Shown: positions 52,250 to 60,652 of the stretch, one piece after another | How positions within the stretch are numbered: position 1 is the first letter of the stretch | Layout of the letters: every line of letters starts with the position of its first letter | From: an uncultured Alphaproteobacteria bacterium | GTDB lineage: Bacteria > Pseudomonadota > Alphaproteobacteria > RF32 > CAG-239 | Reading direction: 5' to 3' | DNA length: 64,000 nt | Assembly (NCBI GenBank): GCA_934271195.1 | Contig: CAKQRB010000052.1 | Coordinates: 8,438-72,437 of the forward strand | Program-made: the position numbers and the translations under genes | Notes under the pieces: generated by a model | The model's input: only the letters and a program-made list of their open reading frames with translations | The model's database searches: none | Told to the model about the DNA's origin: nothing

Positions 52250-53620
52250 ATGAAAAAAGTTAGTTTCTGCGGCATCACCGGCAACGGCATGAGCGCCCTC
52301 GCCCAAATCTTAAAACTTGAGGGCTGTGAAGTCCGCGGTTCCGACCTGAATATTGACAAAGGACTGGACGGAGACCACCGCCGCGAAAAACTGGAAGCTG
52401 TCGGCATCAGATTTTTTCCGCAAGACGGTTCTGCAGTCTCCGATGATTTGGACACGCTGTATATCACTAGTGTCATCAATGAGCAAAATCCCGATGTTAA
52501 AACCGCTCTTGCCAAAGGCGTTAAAATTCAAAGCCGCTCGGATCTGCTGGCCGAAATTTTTCATCGCAGCAAATATGGCATTGCCGTCGGCGGCACCTGC
52601 GGCAAAACCACAACCACGGCCATGATCGGATACATTCTCAACGAACTCGGCAAAAAACCTTGTGTCATAAACGGTGGTTTTTTCAAAAACTATGCCTCAG
52701 ACAAAGGACTTGCCAACTACATTTATAATCGCGGCGAAATCTGCGTGATTGAAGCCGACGAAAGCGACGGCTCGATTTGCAAATATCATCCTTACATTGC
52801 CTTGATTAACAATATCGGACATGACCACAAACCTCTGGAAGAGCTGAAAGAATATTTTTCCGAATTCGCAGCTCATACGTCGCGCGGCGTTGTTGTCAAT
52901 TATGATTGTCCGAATGCCCGTATAATCAGCCATCACCCCAATACTTTTTCCTATTCGGTTTCAGATTCCCGCGCCAATCTCTTTGCTTCGGAAATCGGGC
53001 TGACAGAACATGGCGTAAAATACACCATAGCCGGACAAAGCTTCAACCTTCAGCTGCTCGGACGTTTTAACATTTCTAACGCTCTGGCCGCCATCTCGGC
53101 CTGTATGCTGCTCGGCATTGACAAATTTGAAGCCGCCCGCACTCTCGAAGGCTTTACCGGAACCGAGCGCCGTCTGGAATGTATTGGCCGAAGCAAACGC
53201 AGCGGCATAACAGTCTATGACGATTTTGCCCACAATCCGCAAAAAATTGAAGCCTCGCTTGGTACATTAAGAGAATACCCCGGCAGAATCATTGCCGTCT
53301 ATCAGGCTCACACGCCTTTCTCCGCCCGCAATACCGGCAAAGAAGACGGCGAAGTTTTCGGCCGTACTCTTAACAAAGATGACATTCTTCTCATGCCGGA
53401 CATTTATGAACGCATTCCGGAACGCGATACCGACATTTCCGGCGCAAACCTCGTACAATACGCCAAAGACAACGGTGTAAATGCACTGTATCTGGAAACC
53501 AAAGACAAAGTTCGGGAATATATTTTGCAAAATGCCCGTCCCGGCGACCGTATTATCGTCATGGGCGCGCATGACAATTCCCTTCCCGATTTTTGCCGCA
53601 GTCTTTTGAAGGATTTATAA
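52250..53620 (+). CDS. Mur ligase of the MurC/Mpl type
   Basis: 456 residues with the three-domain Mur ligase layout: N-terminal FCGITGNGMSALAQILKLEG (UDP-sugar binding), the P-loop GGTCGKTTTTA at 114-124, EADESDGS, and the C-terminal domain with YDDFAHNPQKIEA. MurC and Mpl normally have GTHGKTT; here the His is Cys. The division cluster lacks murC, so this may be the only MurC. It is followed at 3 bp by an S66 LD-carboxypeptidase-like gene, which instead suits Mpl, the recycling ligase that joins tripeptide to UDP-MurNAc. Sequence alone does not settle the choice. ATG 52250 follows AAGGA. Confidence 0.8.
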   Translation: MKKVSFCGITGNGMSALAQILKLEGCEVRGSDLNIDKGLDGDHRREKLEAVGIRFFPQDGSAVSDDLDTLYITSVINEQNPDVKTALAKGVKIQSRSDLLAEIFHRSKYGIAVGGTCGKTTTTAMIGYILNELGKKPCVINGGFFKNYASDKGLANYIYNRGEICVIEADESDGSICKYHPYIALINNIGHDHKPLEELKEYFSEFAAHTSRGVVVNYDCPNARIISHHPNTFSYSVSDSRANLFASEIGLTEHGVKYTIAGQSFNLQLLGRFNISNALAAISACMLLGIDKFEAARTLEGFTGTERRLECIGRSKRSGITVYDDFAHNPQKIEASLGTLREYPGRIIAVYQAHTPFSARNTGKEDGEVFGRTLNKDDILLMPDIYERIPERDTDISGANLVQYAKDNGVNALYLETKDKVREYILQNARPGDRIIVMGAHDNSLPDFCRSLLKDL

Positions 53621-53622
53621 AA

Positions 53623-54507
53623 ATGAAAATACCGTCAGGCAGCAAAGTGGGCATTGTATCTCCGTCCAAACCCGTACCTGAGAAAGCCGTAACCCACGGA
53701 CTGGAATATTTGTGCGGTCTCGGCTACATACCGATAACAGGCAAACATGCTTTTGATACTTACCGCTATATGGCCGGCACGCCGCAAGACCGTGCCGAAG
53801 ACCTGATGTCCTTTTACCGCGATCCGGAAATCAAGGCCATTTTCAGCACTGCCGGCGGCGACGGTTCACAAATGATTGCCCCGTTTCTGGATTATAGCAT
53901 TATCGCACAAAATCCCAAACCGCTCATCGGCTTCAGCGACACAACCGCCATACAAAATGCAATCATCGCCCAAACCGGCACACCGCAGCTGACCGGTTTT
54001 CTGCTGTCTTATGATTTTACTGACGGTTCCCTGCCCGACACCAAAATCAACGCCTCGCTCACAACATTGCTGAACGGCGACAAACTCAAAGTATCCGGCG
54101 GACAATGTGTCACGCGCGGACAAGCGGAGGGCATACTGGTCGGCGGCTGCCTCAGCCTGTTCAAAAGCCTTTGCGGCACGCCTTACTTTCCGTCTTTAAA
54201 AAATGCCGTCCTGCTGATTGAAGACGTGGAAGAAAAAACCTACAAACTGGACTTAATGTTGGAACAACTGCGGCAATGCCCTGATTTTTCAAAAATCAGC
54301 GGCATTATCTTCGGAGATTTTTACAACTGCGAAATCCGTCAGCCGCAAGACGGCAGCACCGACGAGATGATAAACTATTTTACGCGGGAAATAAACATTC
54401 CTGTTATCCGCCATTTTCCGTACGGGCATAAAAAAAGCCGATACGTTTTACCGCTCGGCTCTCCGATTCGTCTGAACGCAGATAACTGTACTTTAGAACA
54501 ACTCTGA
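53623..54507 (+). CDS. S66 family LD-carboxypeptidase-like protein
   Basis: 294 residues of the S66 family. Blocks: KVGIVSPSKPVPEKA at the start, FSTAGGDGSQMIAPFLDY with the nucleophile serine (GDGS), IGFSDTTAIQNAI, and the C-terminal HFPYGHKKSRYVLPLGS with the catalytic His. Members remove the terminal D-Ala from murein tetrapeptides in recycling (LdcA) or cleave microcin C7 (MccF-like). Adjacent to the Mur ligase, so wall recycling is likely. The last 15 bp overlap the convergent gene. Confidence 0.88.
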   Translation: MKIPSGSKVGIVSPSKPVPEKAVTHGLEYLCGLGYIPITGKHAFDTYRYMAGTPQDRAEDLMSFYRDPEIKAIFSTAGGDGSQMIAPFLDYSIIAQNPKPLIGFSDTTAIQNAIIAQTGTPQLTGFLLSYDFTDGSLPDTKINASLTTLLNGDKLKVSGGQCVTRGQAEGILVGGCLSLFKSLCGTPYFPSLKNAVLLIEDVEEKTYKLDLMLEQLRQCPDFSKISGIIFGDFYNCEIRQPQDGSTDEMINYFTREINIPVIRHFPYGHKKSRYVLPLGSPIRLNADNCTLEQL

Positions 54508-55176
54508 GAAAAAGCGTTTTGCCCAAATCCAGTTCTGATTATTCAAATAATTAATCAGACGCATATAATCGTAAATACCGCTCCAGCTCCGGCTGTTAAA
54601 AGCCAGCATTGAACCAATGGCCCATAAATTCGCCGACGGCAGAAACAAAAAACAAAACTTATAAGACACTTTAATCAGGTCTGTCTGTTTTTCATGAATC
54701 TGTGATCCGACGGCGTCAAGGTGTTGGGCAATAAAAAAGCCCAAAATTCCGTTCAAAATAAAATTAGACGGCGCAAAATGCGTATAAATTGAAATTCCGA
54801 ACATTACAAACAATGCTACTAGCGGAAAGAAATACGGCGCAATGATAATCAGCCAGTTTCCTCTTCCGGCAAAAGCCATCTCGCCGCCGGTATCATCTGG
54901 ATTAACACGGATACTCTTAACCTTGTGCAGCGTCAGCAATGCAAAAAAACCATGTGCCAGCTCATGCGTTGCCACCTCAAATGTCTGGTTGATTTCTTTG
55001 TCCATCATGGAGCGGCAGATAAAAAAGAAGATAAAACCGGCAATCAACCATACATAATGCAGCTCAAAAAAACGAAAATACCCGAAAGACTGGATAAACG
55101 CCGGCAGACTTAAAAACATAAATATCCCCACCGGCCATTTGAACAAATCAATTAATCTGTCGACTAAAATACGCAT
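54493..55176 (-). CDS. Membrane metalloprotease-like protein (M50-like HELAH)
   Basis: 227 residues with about six hydrophobic segments. HELAH (His71, Glu72, His75) has the M50 zinc-site pattern, and the following ALLTLHKVKSIRVNPDDTGG segment resembles a small periplasmic or cytosolic insert. A conserved aspartate near QHLDAVGS may be a further ligand. GGAGG precedes the ATG. It is the second membrane HExxH protein within 5 kb. Substrate unknown. Confidence 0.75.
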   Translation of the reverse strand: MRILVDRLIDLFKWPVGIFMFLSLPAFIQSFGYFRFFELHYVWLIAGFIFFFICRSMMDKEINQTFEVATHELAHGFFALLTLHKVKSIRVNPDDTGGEMAFAGRGNWLIIIAPYFFPLVALFVMFGISIYTHFAPSNFILNGILGFFIAQHLDAVGSQIHEKQTDLIKVSYKFCFLFLPSANLWAIGSMLAFNSRSWSGIYDYMRLINYLNNQNWIWAKRFFSELF

Positions 55177-55305
55177 ATAAAAAACCTCCGTATTTTTGCA
55201 CTATACATAAAAAAAAACCTATTTTCATCATAAATTTGCGATATCAACACCTATCCCTTTCCGCCGCGCTCTTGCGCCAAAAGATAAACAGGATAATAAA
55301 AACTA

Positions 55306-55334
55306 TTGTCTTTCCAAAGTTTTCAGGCTATTAT
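55306..55334 (+). promoter_or_regulatory. Promoter of the acidic-protein gene
   Basis: TTGTCT (55306-55311), 17-bp spacer, TATTAT (55329-55334). The ATG at 55373 lies about 30 nt after the expected start of transcription, with AAGGAACAG as ribosome site. Confidence 0.7.
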
Positions 55335-55372
55335 AATAAGAAAGATATGGATAATAAATAAGGAACAGTCCA

Positions 55373-55681
55373 ATGGATAAGGAAAATAGCGAAGAATACC
55401 GGACTTTTGACTTCCTGATTAATGATGAAGACGAAGTCATGCTGCTGTTGTATGAACAGGAAAGCGAACCTAAAAACGCAGCAATCGAATTAAACGAAGA
55501 AAAAAAATCTGCCGTTCTTTATCGTAATGAAAATGATGAAATCATGCTGACTGATATTCCTGAAAACGTTTTTGACAGCCTGCAGGATGCTGACAAACTT
55601 ATGGTCTGTGAGTTGAGCGTGGAAGAAAAAGAAGAAGACACAAAAATAGTCTATGCTTACGAAGCCGAAATCAGCGATTAA
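55373..55681 (+). CDS. Small acidic protein, function unknown
   Basis: 102 residues with a strong excess of Asp and Glu (for example EEKEEDTK near the end). Two similar halves each contain an EDEVMLLLYE / ENDEIMLTDI pattern, which suggests a duplicated beta-rich unit. Soluble and cytoplasmic. It stands alone with its own promoter and terminator. No family recognised. Confidence 0.75.
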   Translation: MDKENSEEYRTFDFLINDEDEVMLLLYEQESEPKNAAIELNEEKKSAVLYRNENDEIMLTDIPENVFDSLQDADKLMVCELSVEEKEEDTKIVYAYEAEISD

Positions 55682-55695
55682 AAAGCAGTTTTTTT

Positions 55696-55726
55696 ACACG
55701 CTCCGCAATTTGCGGAGTGTTTTTTA
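55696..55726 (+). terminator. Intrinsic terminator of the acidic-protein gene
   Basis: ACACGCTCCGCAA pairs with TTGCGGAGTGTT with one bulged base, followed by six T. Confidence 0.85.
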
Positions 55727-55816
55727 TCAGACAATACCGAAAATTATCAAATATTGCCAAACGGCTGCAACAAATCAATAAGCACATTTTCCGCTGTTTG
55801 TCAGACAACAACCGCA

Positions 55817-57109
55817 TTAATGCTGGGAGGTAAAAATAACCTGCTTACTGCTGCGGCGAGAAAGCAACCTCTGAATATAGCGTCCTTGATAAAGATTAAT
55901 CCCTAGCGAATTACCGACCTCAACCGCCTGTGGTTCATCTACCCGACACAAAATCATTTTAGCCCGTTCAGCCTTGTTCACATAATCCATAAAATGTTTG
56001 TCTTCATGAATCACATCCATAAAAGTAGGATGCCAGATAATCTTAATCAAATCGGCATCAAGCTGCTCACGGTTCAAATACTTCAGCTTATCAACCGTAA
56101 TACCATCAATACAAATTTTATACCCGCGTGACTGGGCAAAAGTCTTGGCCAGAATAAAAGCCTTGATATCACTGAAAATATCCAATAGCTGCAACTCCAA
56201 TACAATCGTCGACCGCATGGAGGCGTTAATATCCTCGTCAAACTCCAAAAACTCATCCGACAAAACTGTTGAAACATTCAGGTTAAGGCTAAAATTGCTA
56301 GTCAGAGAGCCATCGTCATGATTACTGATACTGGCCAGCACACGCTTGTCAAGCGTTTCGGTCAGATATTGAAACAACCATGGATTGGCCGTCAAATCCA
56401 CGTCTGGCAAAAGCGTATCCCGCAAATCGGCAATTGAAACATAAACTTCCTCAAACAGCATTTGCGGCTCTGACTTTCCGATAATGGCACAAATGGCCTG
56501 CCGCCGAATAAGGCTGGAAAAATCCGCCATTGACAATGTTTTGGTCAGTTTACCGAGCATATAAGGCGTCAATTCGTTTTTTGAGCGAGTTGTCACCTTA
56601 GAAAAGGTCCACAATTTGCCCTCGCCGCCGCCAGAAACCATAACCGGTTCTTTCTTTCCTGCAGCCTGTTTGCTCGCTTCGCTGGTTATCAGACGCTGAA
56701 ACTCCGACATATCGGTGCGCAAGGAAAAAAACTTCAAAAAGCCAGCGGTCTCTAGATCAAAATTATCCTTTATCAGCCTGTCATCATGCAGAATAAAACG
56801 GATTTTAATAATACATGCCTGAATTTCTTCTTTTGCCTTTGCTCGATATATCACCACCAAATCATCATTGGGCAGAGAAAAAATCTCACCGTTGTTTTTA
56901 CGGTTCAAATTATCAAAAGTATCAAGCAGCCCTTGCTTCTGAACTGTTTTAAGACTAGGGTTTTCCAGCTGGTTGATTTTAATGTAAAGAGCATTATAGT
57001 CATTAATGTCTTTTTCAATATTTTTCAGATAATCCAAAACAACCGCATCTTTTTTCAAGGTTGTTTTTTCTGCCGAAACAGGATTGGTGTTTTTTGAAAA
57101 ATTAAACAT
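55817..57109 (-). CDS. EAL-like domain protein, catalytically degenerate, copy B
   Basis: 430 residues, soluble. The C-terminal half follows the layout of an EAL (c-di-GMP phosphodiesterase) barrel: NFSLNLNVSTVLSDEFLEF at the SxNxSxxxL position, IVLELQLLDIF where EITE is expected, and RGYKICIDGITVDKLKYL where ALDDFGTGYSSL is expected. The catalytic acids and the EAL motif itself are absent. The N-terminal half is unlike known domains. Related to the gene just upstream (57113-58405), three bases away. Confidence 0.72.
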   Translation of the reverse strand: MFNFSKNTNPVSAEKTTLKKDAVVLDYLKNIEKDINDYNALYIKINQLENPSLKTVQKQGLLDTFDNLNRKNNGEIFSLPNDDLVVIYRAKAKEEIQACIIKIRFILHDDRLIKDNFDLETAGFLKFFSLRTDMSEFQRLITSEASKQAAGKKEPVMVSGGGEGKLWTFSKVTTRSKNELTPYMLGKLTKTLSMADFSSLIRRQAICAIIGKSEPQMLFEEVYVSIADLRDTLLPDVDLTANPWLFQYLTETLDKRVLASISNHDDGSLTSNFSLNLNVSTVLSDEFLEFDEDINASMRSTIVLELQLLDIFSDIKAFILAKTFAQSRGYKICIDGITVDKLKYLNREQLDADLIKIIWHPTFMDVIHEDKHFMDYVNKAERAKMILCRVDEPQAVEVGNSLGINLYQGRYIQRLLSRRSSKQVIFTSQH

Positions 57110-57112
57110 CAG

Positions 57113-58405
57113 CTACCCTTCCAACAACTTTTCCAAAATCTCTTTCTGCGTACATTCGTCTCGAAAAGCGCCCCACAACAAACGGCGGCGTTTCAGACAA
57201 GTTTTGGCGGAACAATATTTTGCATCGGGACATTGCTGCTGGACACAAGCCGCTTCCAGCCGATCAATCAACGGTCCCTGAAAGGTATGAAGCCCGTATT
57301 TCATACCCCAAACCAGCGCCTTATCACTGTCACATTTGGCCAAAACCACATTATCCGCCCCTAAAAACTCAACAATTTCCTTAATTCCTTCGTTTGCTAC
57401 ATCATATTCCATCAGCGGCTCCCAAAAAAGCTTAATCATATCCGGCTCCAGCCGCTTGAGATTCAACATATTCAACAGCGTTGGACTCATATTGTCAATC
57501 AACAGACGATGCCCGCCGGCTTTCAAAATCTCTTTCACCTTAAAATAAACCGGCAAATTGTTAAACACATCCATAAGCTGGACTTCTACAATCAGCTTTT
57601 GTCCGGGCTGTAAAAAATTTTTAGCCAACGTCACAAATTCCACAGAAAAGACAGAAGACAGATTCAAATTAAGACTGATTTGATTCGGCCAGTTCTTAAT
57701 GTCTGAAGCAAAAAAAGAACTCATTGTTTTTTTATCAAGTTTTTGTGTCAGATACAAAAACAGCCAGCGGCTGGCCAGCAAATCCAACTTTCCGTCCAAA
57801 TAAGAACTCAAATCCTTGACAGCAACAAAAAACTCCTGAAACTCGACCTTAAACTTCCCCGGTCCGCAAAGCTTCATCACGCTCTGGCGCTTAATGATTT
57901 CAGGAATATCAATCATATCAAGCTGTTCCATCACCATATCGATTTCATCGGCGCGGATCGGACGCTTAACTTCGGGCTGTACGGTAATATTGGCCAGATA
58001 ATCAGCATTGTCACGCATTTTTTCAATAAAAGCGCAAAAAGAAATATAATCAGCCGGAAAAGAATAAAGAACCGCAAAATCTTTGACGTCATGACCATGT
58101 AAAACCGGATCGGAAGACAACCCCTGCCGGATTTTAAACACGGCCTCTTCAACCATACCCGACGTAATCCCCTTACCCAGAATGGCAAAATCGCCATTAC
58201 TCATTACAAAGAAAGAACCCTGCGCATTACCGACCATACTGTCAAACAACTTGGCAAAAATCTTCACAAATTCCGGATGCCTGTTTTTGGGTTTCAGCTT
58301 GGAGATATTAACATACAACACCGAATATCCGAAAGGATTCCGTCCTATCCGGTTCAAAGCATCCAGCAAATATGTTTCGCCCATATTATTAGCAGATTTG
58401 GCCAT
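57113..58405 (-). CDS. EAL-like domain protein, catalytically degenerate, copy A
   Basis: 430 residues from ATG 58405, which has GGGAGAG upstream (an earlier ATG at 58429 does not). Its C-terminal part has QISLNLNLSSVFSVEF, KLIVEVQLMDVF and GGHRLLIDNMSP, aligning with copy B and with the EAL fold but lacking EAL and metal-binding acids. A cysteine-rich C-terminal tail (CVQQQCPDAKYCSAKTC) of about 50 residues is not present in copy B. It may bind c-di-GMP or act as a protein-interaction module. Probably one operon with copy B. Confidence 0.72.
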   Translation of the reverse strand: MAKSANNMGETYLLDALNRIGRNPFGYSVLYVNISKLKPKNRHPEFVKIFAKLFDSMVGNAQGSFFVMSNGDFAILGKGITSGMVEEAVFKIRQGLSSDPVLHGHDVKDFAVLYSFPADYISFCAFIEKMRDNADYLANITVQPEVKRPIRADEIDMVMEQLDMIDIPEIIKRQSVMKLCGPGKFKVEFQEFFVAVKDLSSYLDGKLDLLASRWLFLYLTQKLDKKTMSSFFASDIKNWPNQISLNLNLSSVFSVEFVTLAKNFLQPGQKLIVEVQLMDVFNNLPVYFKVKEILKAGGHRLLIDNMSPTLLNMLNLKRLEPDMIKLFWEPLMEYDVANEGIKEIVEFLGADNVVLAKCDSDKALVWGMKYGLHTFQGPLIDRLEAACVQQQCPDAKYCSAKTCLKRRRLLWGAFRDECTQKEILEKLLEG

Positions 58406-58497
58406 TACTCTCCCGACAACCCCCATCATACATAACCATCAAATCATAAACTTGCTTTAGACTGATAGCAAGAACCTTTCTGAGTTTCTTCACATGC

Positions 58498-60504
58498 TTA
58501 TAGCATTTTTGCCAGTTTGTCATGAAGTTCCTGAATGCTGTATGGTTTTTTCACAAAAGCCGTATTACGGTTTTCTTCCACAATTTTATTAACCTCCCGA
58601 TCCTGCGTATAACCGCTCATAAAAATCGCCTTAAGCTTCGGATTTTTCAAAAGCAGTTTCTGATAAACCTCAACGCCGCTGATTTTAGGCATCACGACAT
58701 CAAGCATCACCAGATCAAAACTCCGGTCATACAAGACCAATGCCTCTTCCGGAGCATTGCACGAAACCACGTCGCATCCCAGTCGCATCAAAATGTCTTT
58801 AAGCAGTTCATTCAAAATTTTTTCATCGTCCAAAACCAGAATACGCCCGTTAAGCTTTGCCGGCTGCACAAATTTTTCCGGCTGGCAGGCTTTAGATTTT
58901 TTAAGCGGAAAATACACATAAAACACCGTCCCCGCAGCAGAAGTTTCCACCCTGATGGTTCCTTTGTGCTCCCGAACAATACCATAAACCGCAGCCAAGC
59001 CGAGCCCCGTTCCTTTTCCGGTTTCCTTGGTCGTAAAAAACGGTTCAAAAATATTATGCAAAATCTTCTTGTCAATCCCTCGTCCGGTATCCCCGACCGA
59101 AAGCTCCAGATACCGCCCCGCCCTGACTTTCAAAAGACATGCCGAAATTTTTTCCTCATCCAGCATCACGGCCTGTGTTGCAATCGTCAGTCTGCCGCCC
59201 GCGGGCATGGCATCTTTGGCGTTAAAACCCAAATTAAGCAAAAGGCTCTGCAGATAATTCTTATCCCCGTAAATACAATAATTGTTTTTTTTGTTTGTCA
59301 CGGAAATCTCAATATTTTTCGGCACGCCGTGCTCAAGCAGACACACTGCGTCATCTATTGTTTCCTTGATATTAATGTCTTCAAAATTCTTCTCTCTGTC
59401 ACGGGCAAAAACTAAAAGCTGCGACGTCAAATAAGCCGCTCTTTTGCAGGTCCGGATAATAATGTTCACATATTTGCCGTCACTTTTCTCGTCTTTCTGC
59501 AGCCTGATAAACTCGGCCGCTCCCTGAATCCCCGCCAGCATATTATTAAAATCATGCGCCACGCCGCCTGCCAGCCGTCCGAGGGATTCCATCTTTTGCA
59601 AATGGCTCAACTGCGCCGCCTTTTTTTGAGCCTGTTTATTCCTCCACACCACCAGCACCAGCAGCATCAGTAAAAACAACATGGCGCCAAGGACATAAGG
59701 GCTGTATTTTTCCACCAGAGCCTCCCAGTGCAGATATTCAATATTCTGCCATTGTGAACGAATCTGCCAATGCTGCTCGGCATCGATTTTTTTCATAACG
59801 GCGTTTATATCCTGAAGCAATCTCTCATTTTCCGGCATGACGGCAAATCCGAACTCATAAGCCGACCCGACCACCGGCGCCACATAGAACAAACGGTCCA
59901 GTCCCAAACGGCTCCCCACAAATTTGGTGTGCAGAATATCGCCGATATAAAAAGGAATATCACCGCGGTTGACTGCTTTCATCGCGTCCATGGCATTGTC
60001 AAACACCACAAAATTGTGCTTGTTATCGTTAGTCAAAAGCCGGTGTGCCTTACTTTGCGGTGTAATGGCGATTTGCTGCGCCCCGATTTCGTCTATGGTA
60101 TTAACCAACGTGCCTTTGGGGCCGAAAATTCCCAGCGATGAGGCCATATAAGGAACAGAAACCTGCCACTTCTGATTCGGAAAACGTTTTTTGACTGCCA
60201 GAGATACGGCGGTAATTTCACCATCTTGTAGTTTACGATACCCTTCTTCTTCGCTGTCAATCGGCACAATCTCAAATTCGTCCTGCAAATTGGCCTTCAA
60301 AATGTCAACATAATTTGAAGTAAAACCCTTCAGTGCCCCGTCTTCAATATACTCATACGGCGGCGAATACCGGAAGACTCCCAGACGGACAACCTCCGGC
60401 CGACTGTTTTCAGACGCTCTGGCTCCCCCGCATGCCGACAACAACACCCAAAGAACAAGTCCGGCTCCCACTGCCGCTTTTCTAACCAGATTTTGTCCCG
60501 TCAT
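58498..60504 (-). CDS. Hybrid sensor histidine kinase with periplasmic SBP domain
   Basis: 668 residues. After an N-terminal hydrophobic segment with a lipobox-like LLSAC (Cys25), a bacterial solute-binding family 3 domain covers about 35-265 (LGVFRYSPPYEYIEDGALKG). A membrane helix (271-288) follows. The kinase core has HisKA with His317 in GGVAHDFNN, the N box near NLGFNAKDA (424-432), and G boxes GDTGRGI and GKGTGLGL. A C-terminal receiver domain has Asp602 (LDVVMP) and Lys652. It should sense a small ligand in the periplasm. No separate response regulator gene is near; output may pass through the receiver or a distant partner. Confidence 0.92.
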   Translation of the reverse strand: MTGQNLVRKAAVGAGLVLWVLLSACGGARASENSRPEVVRLGVFRYSPPYEYIEDGALKGFTSNYVDILKANLQDEFEIVPIDSEEEGYRKLQDGEITAVSLAVKKRFPNQKWQVSVPYMASSLGIFGPKGTLVNTIDEIGAQQIAITPQSKAHRLLTNDNKHNFVVFDNAMDAMKAVNRGDIPFYIGDILHTKFVGSRLGLDRLFYVAPVVGSAYEFGFAVMPENERLLQDINAVMKKIDAEQHWQIRSQWQNIEYLHWEALVEKYSPYVLGAMLFLLMLLVLVVWRNKQAQKKAAQLSHLQKMESLGRLAGGVAHDFNNMLAGIQGAAEFIRLQKDEKSDGKYVNIIIRTCKRAAYLTSQLLVFARDREKNFEDINIKETIDDAVCLLEHGVPKNIEISVTNKKNNYCIYGDKNYLQSLLLNLGFNAKDAMPAGGRLTIATQAVMLDEEKISACLLKVRAGRYLELSVGDTGRGIDKKILHNIFEPFFTTKETGKGTGLGLAAVYGIVREHKGTIRVETSAAGTVFYVYFPLKKSKACQPEKFVQPAKLNGRILVLDDEKILNELLKDILMRLGCDVVSCNAPEEALVLYDRSFDLVMLDVVMPKISGVEVYQKLLLKNPKLKAIFMSGYTQDREVNKIVEENRNTAFVKKPYSIQELHDKLAKML

Positions 60505-60565
60505 ATACCTGCTCCCGTGTTCTTCTGAAAAATCAATTATTAGCACAGCAAAATCCATTTAAAAC

Positions 60566-60594
60566 TTGACGATAAAAATTACTGTTGTTAAAAG
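60566..60594 (+). promoter_or_regulatory. Possible promoter of the hydrogenase gene
   Basis: TTGACG (60566-60571), 17-bp spacer, TAAAAG (60589-60594). The -10 is poor. The gap separates the divergent sensor kinase and hydrogenase genes. Confidence 0.35.
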
Positions 60595-60652
60595 GATTGT
60601 ATCAGAAAATATTTAAAAAATAACTATTATCAGAACAGAAGGTAAAAAAGTA

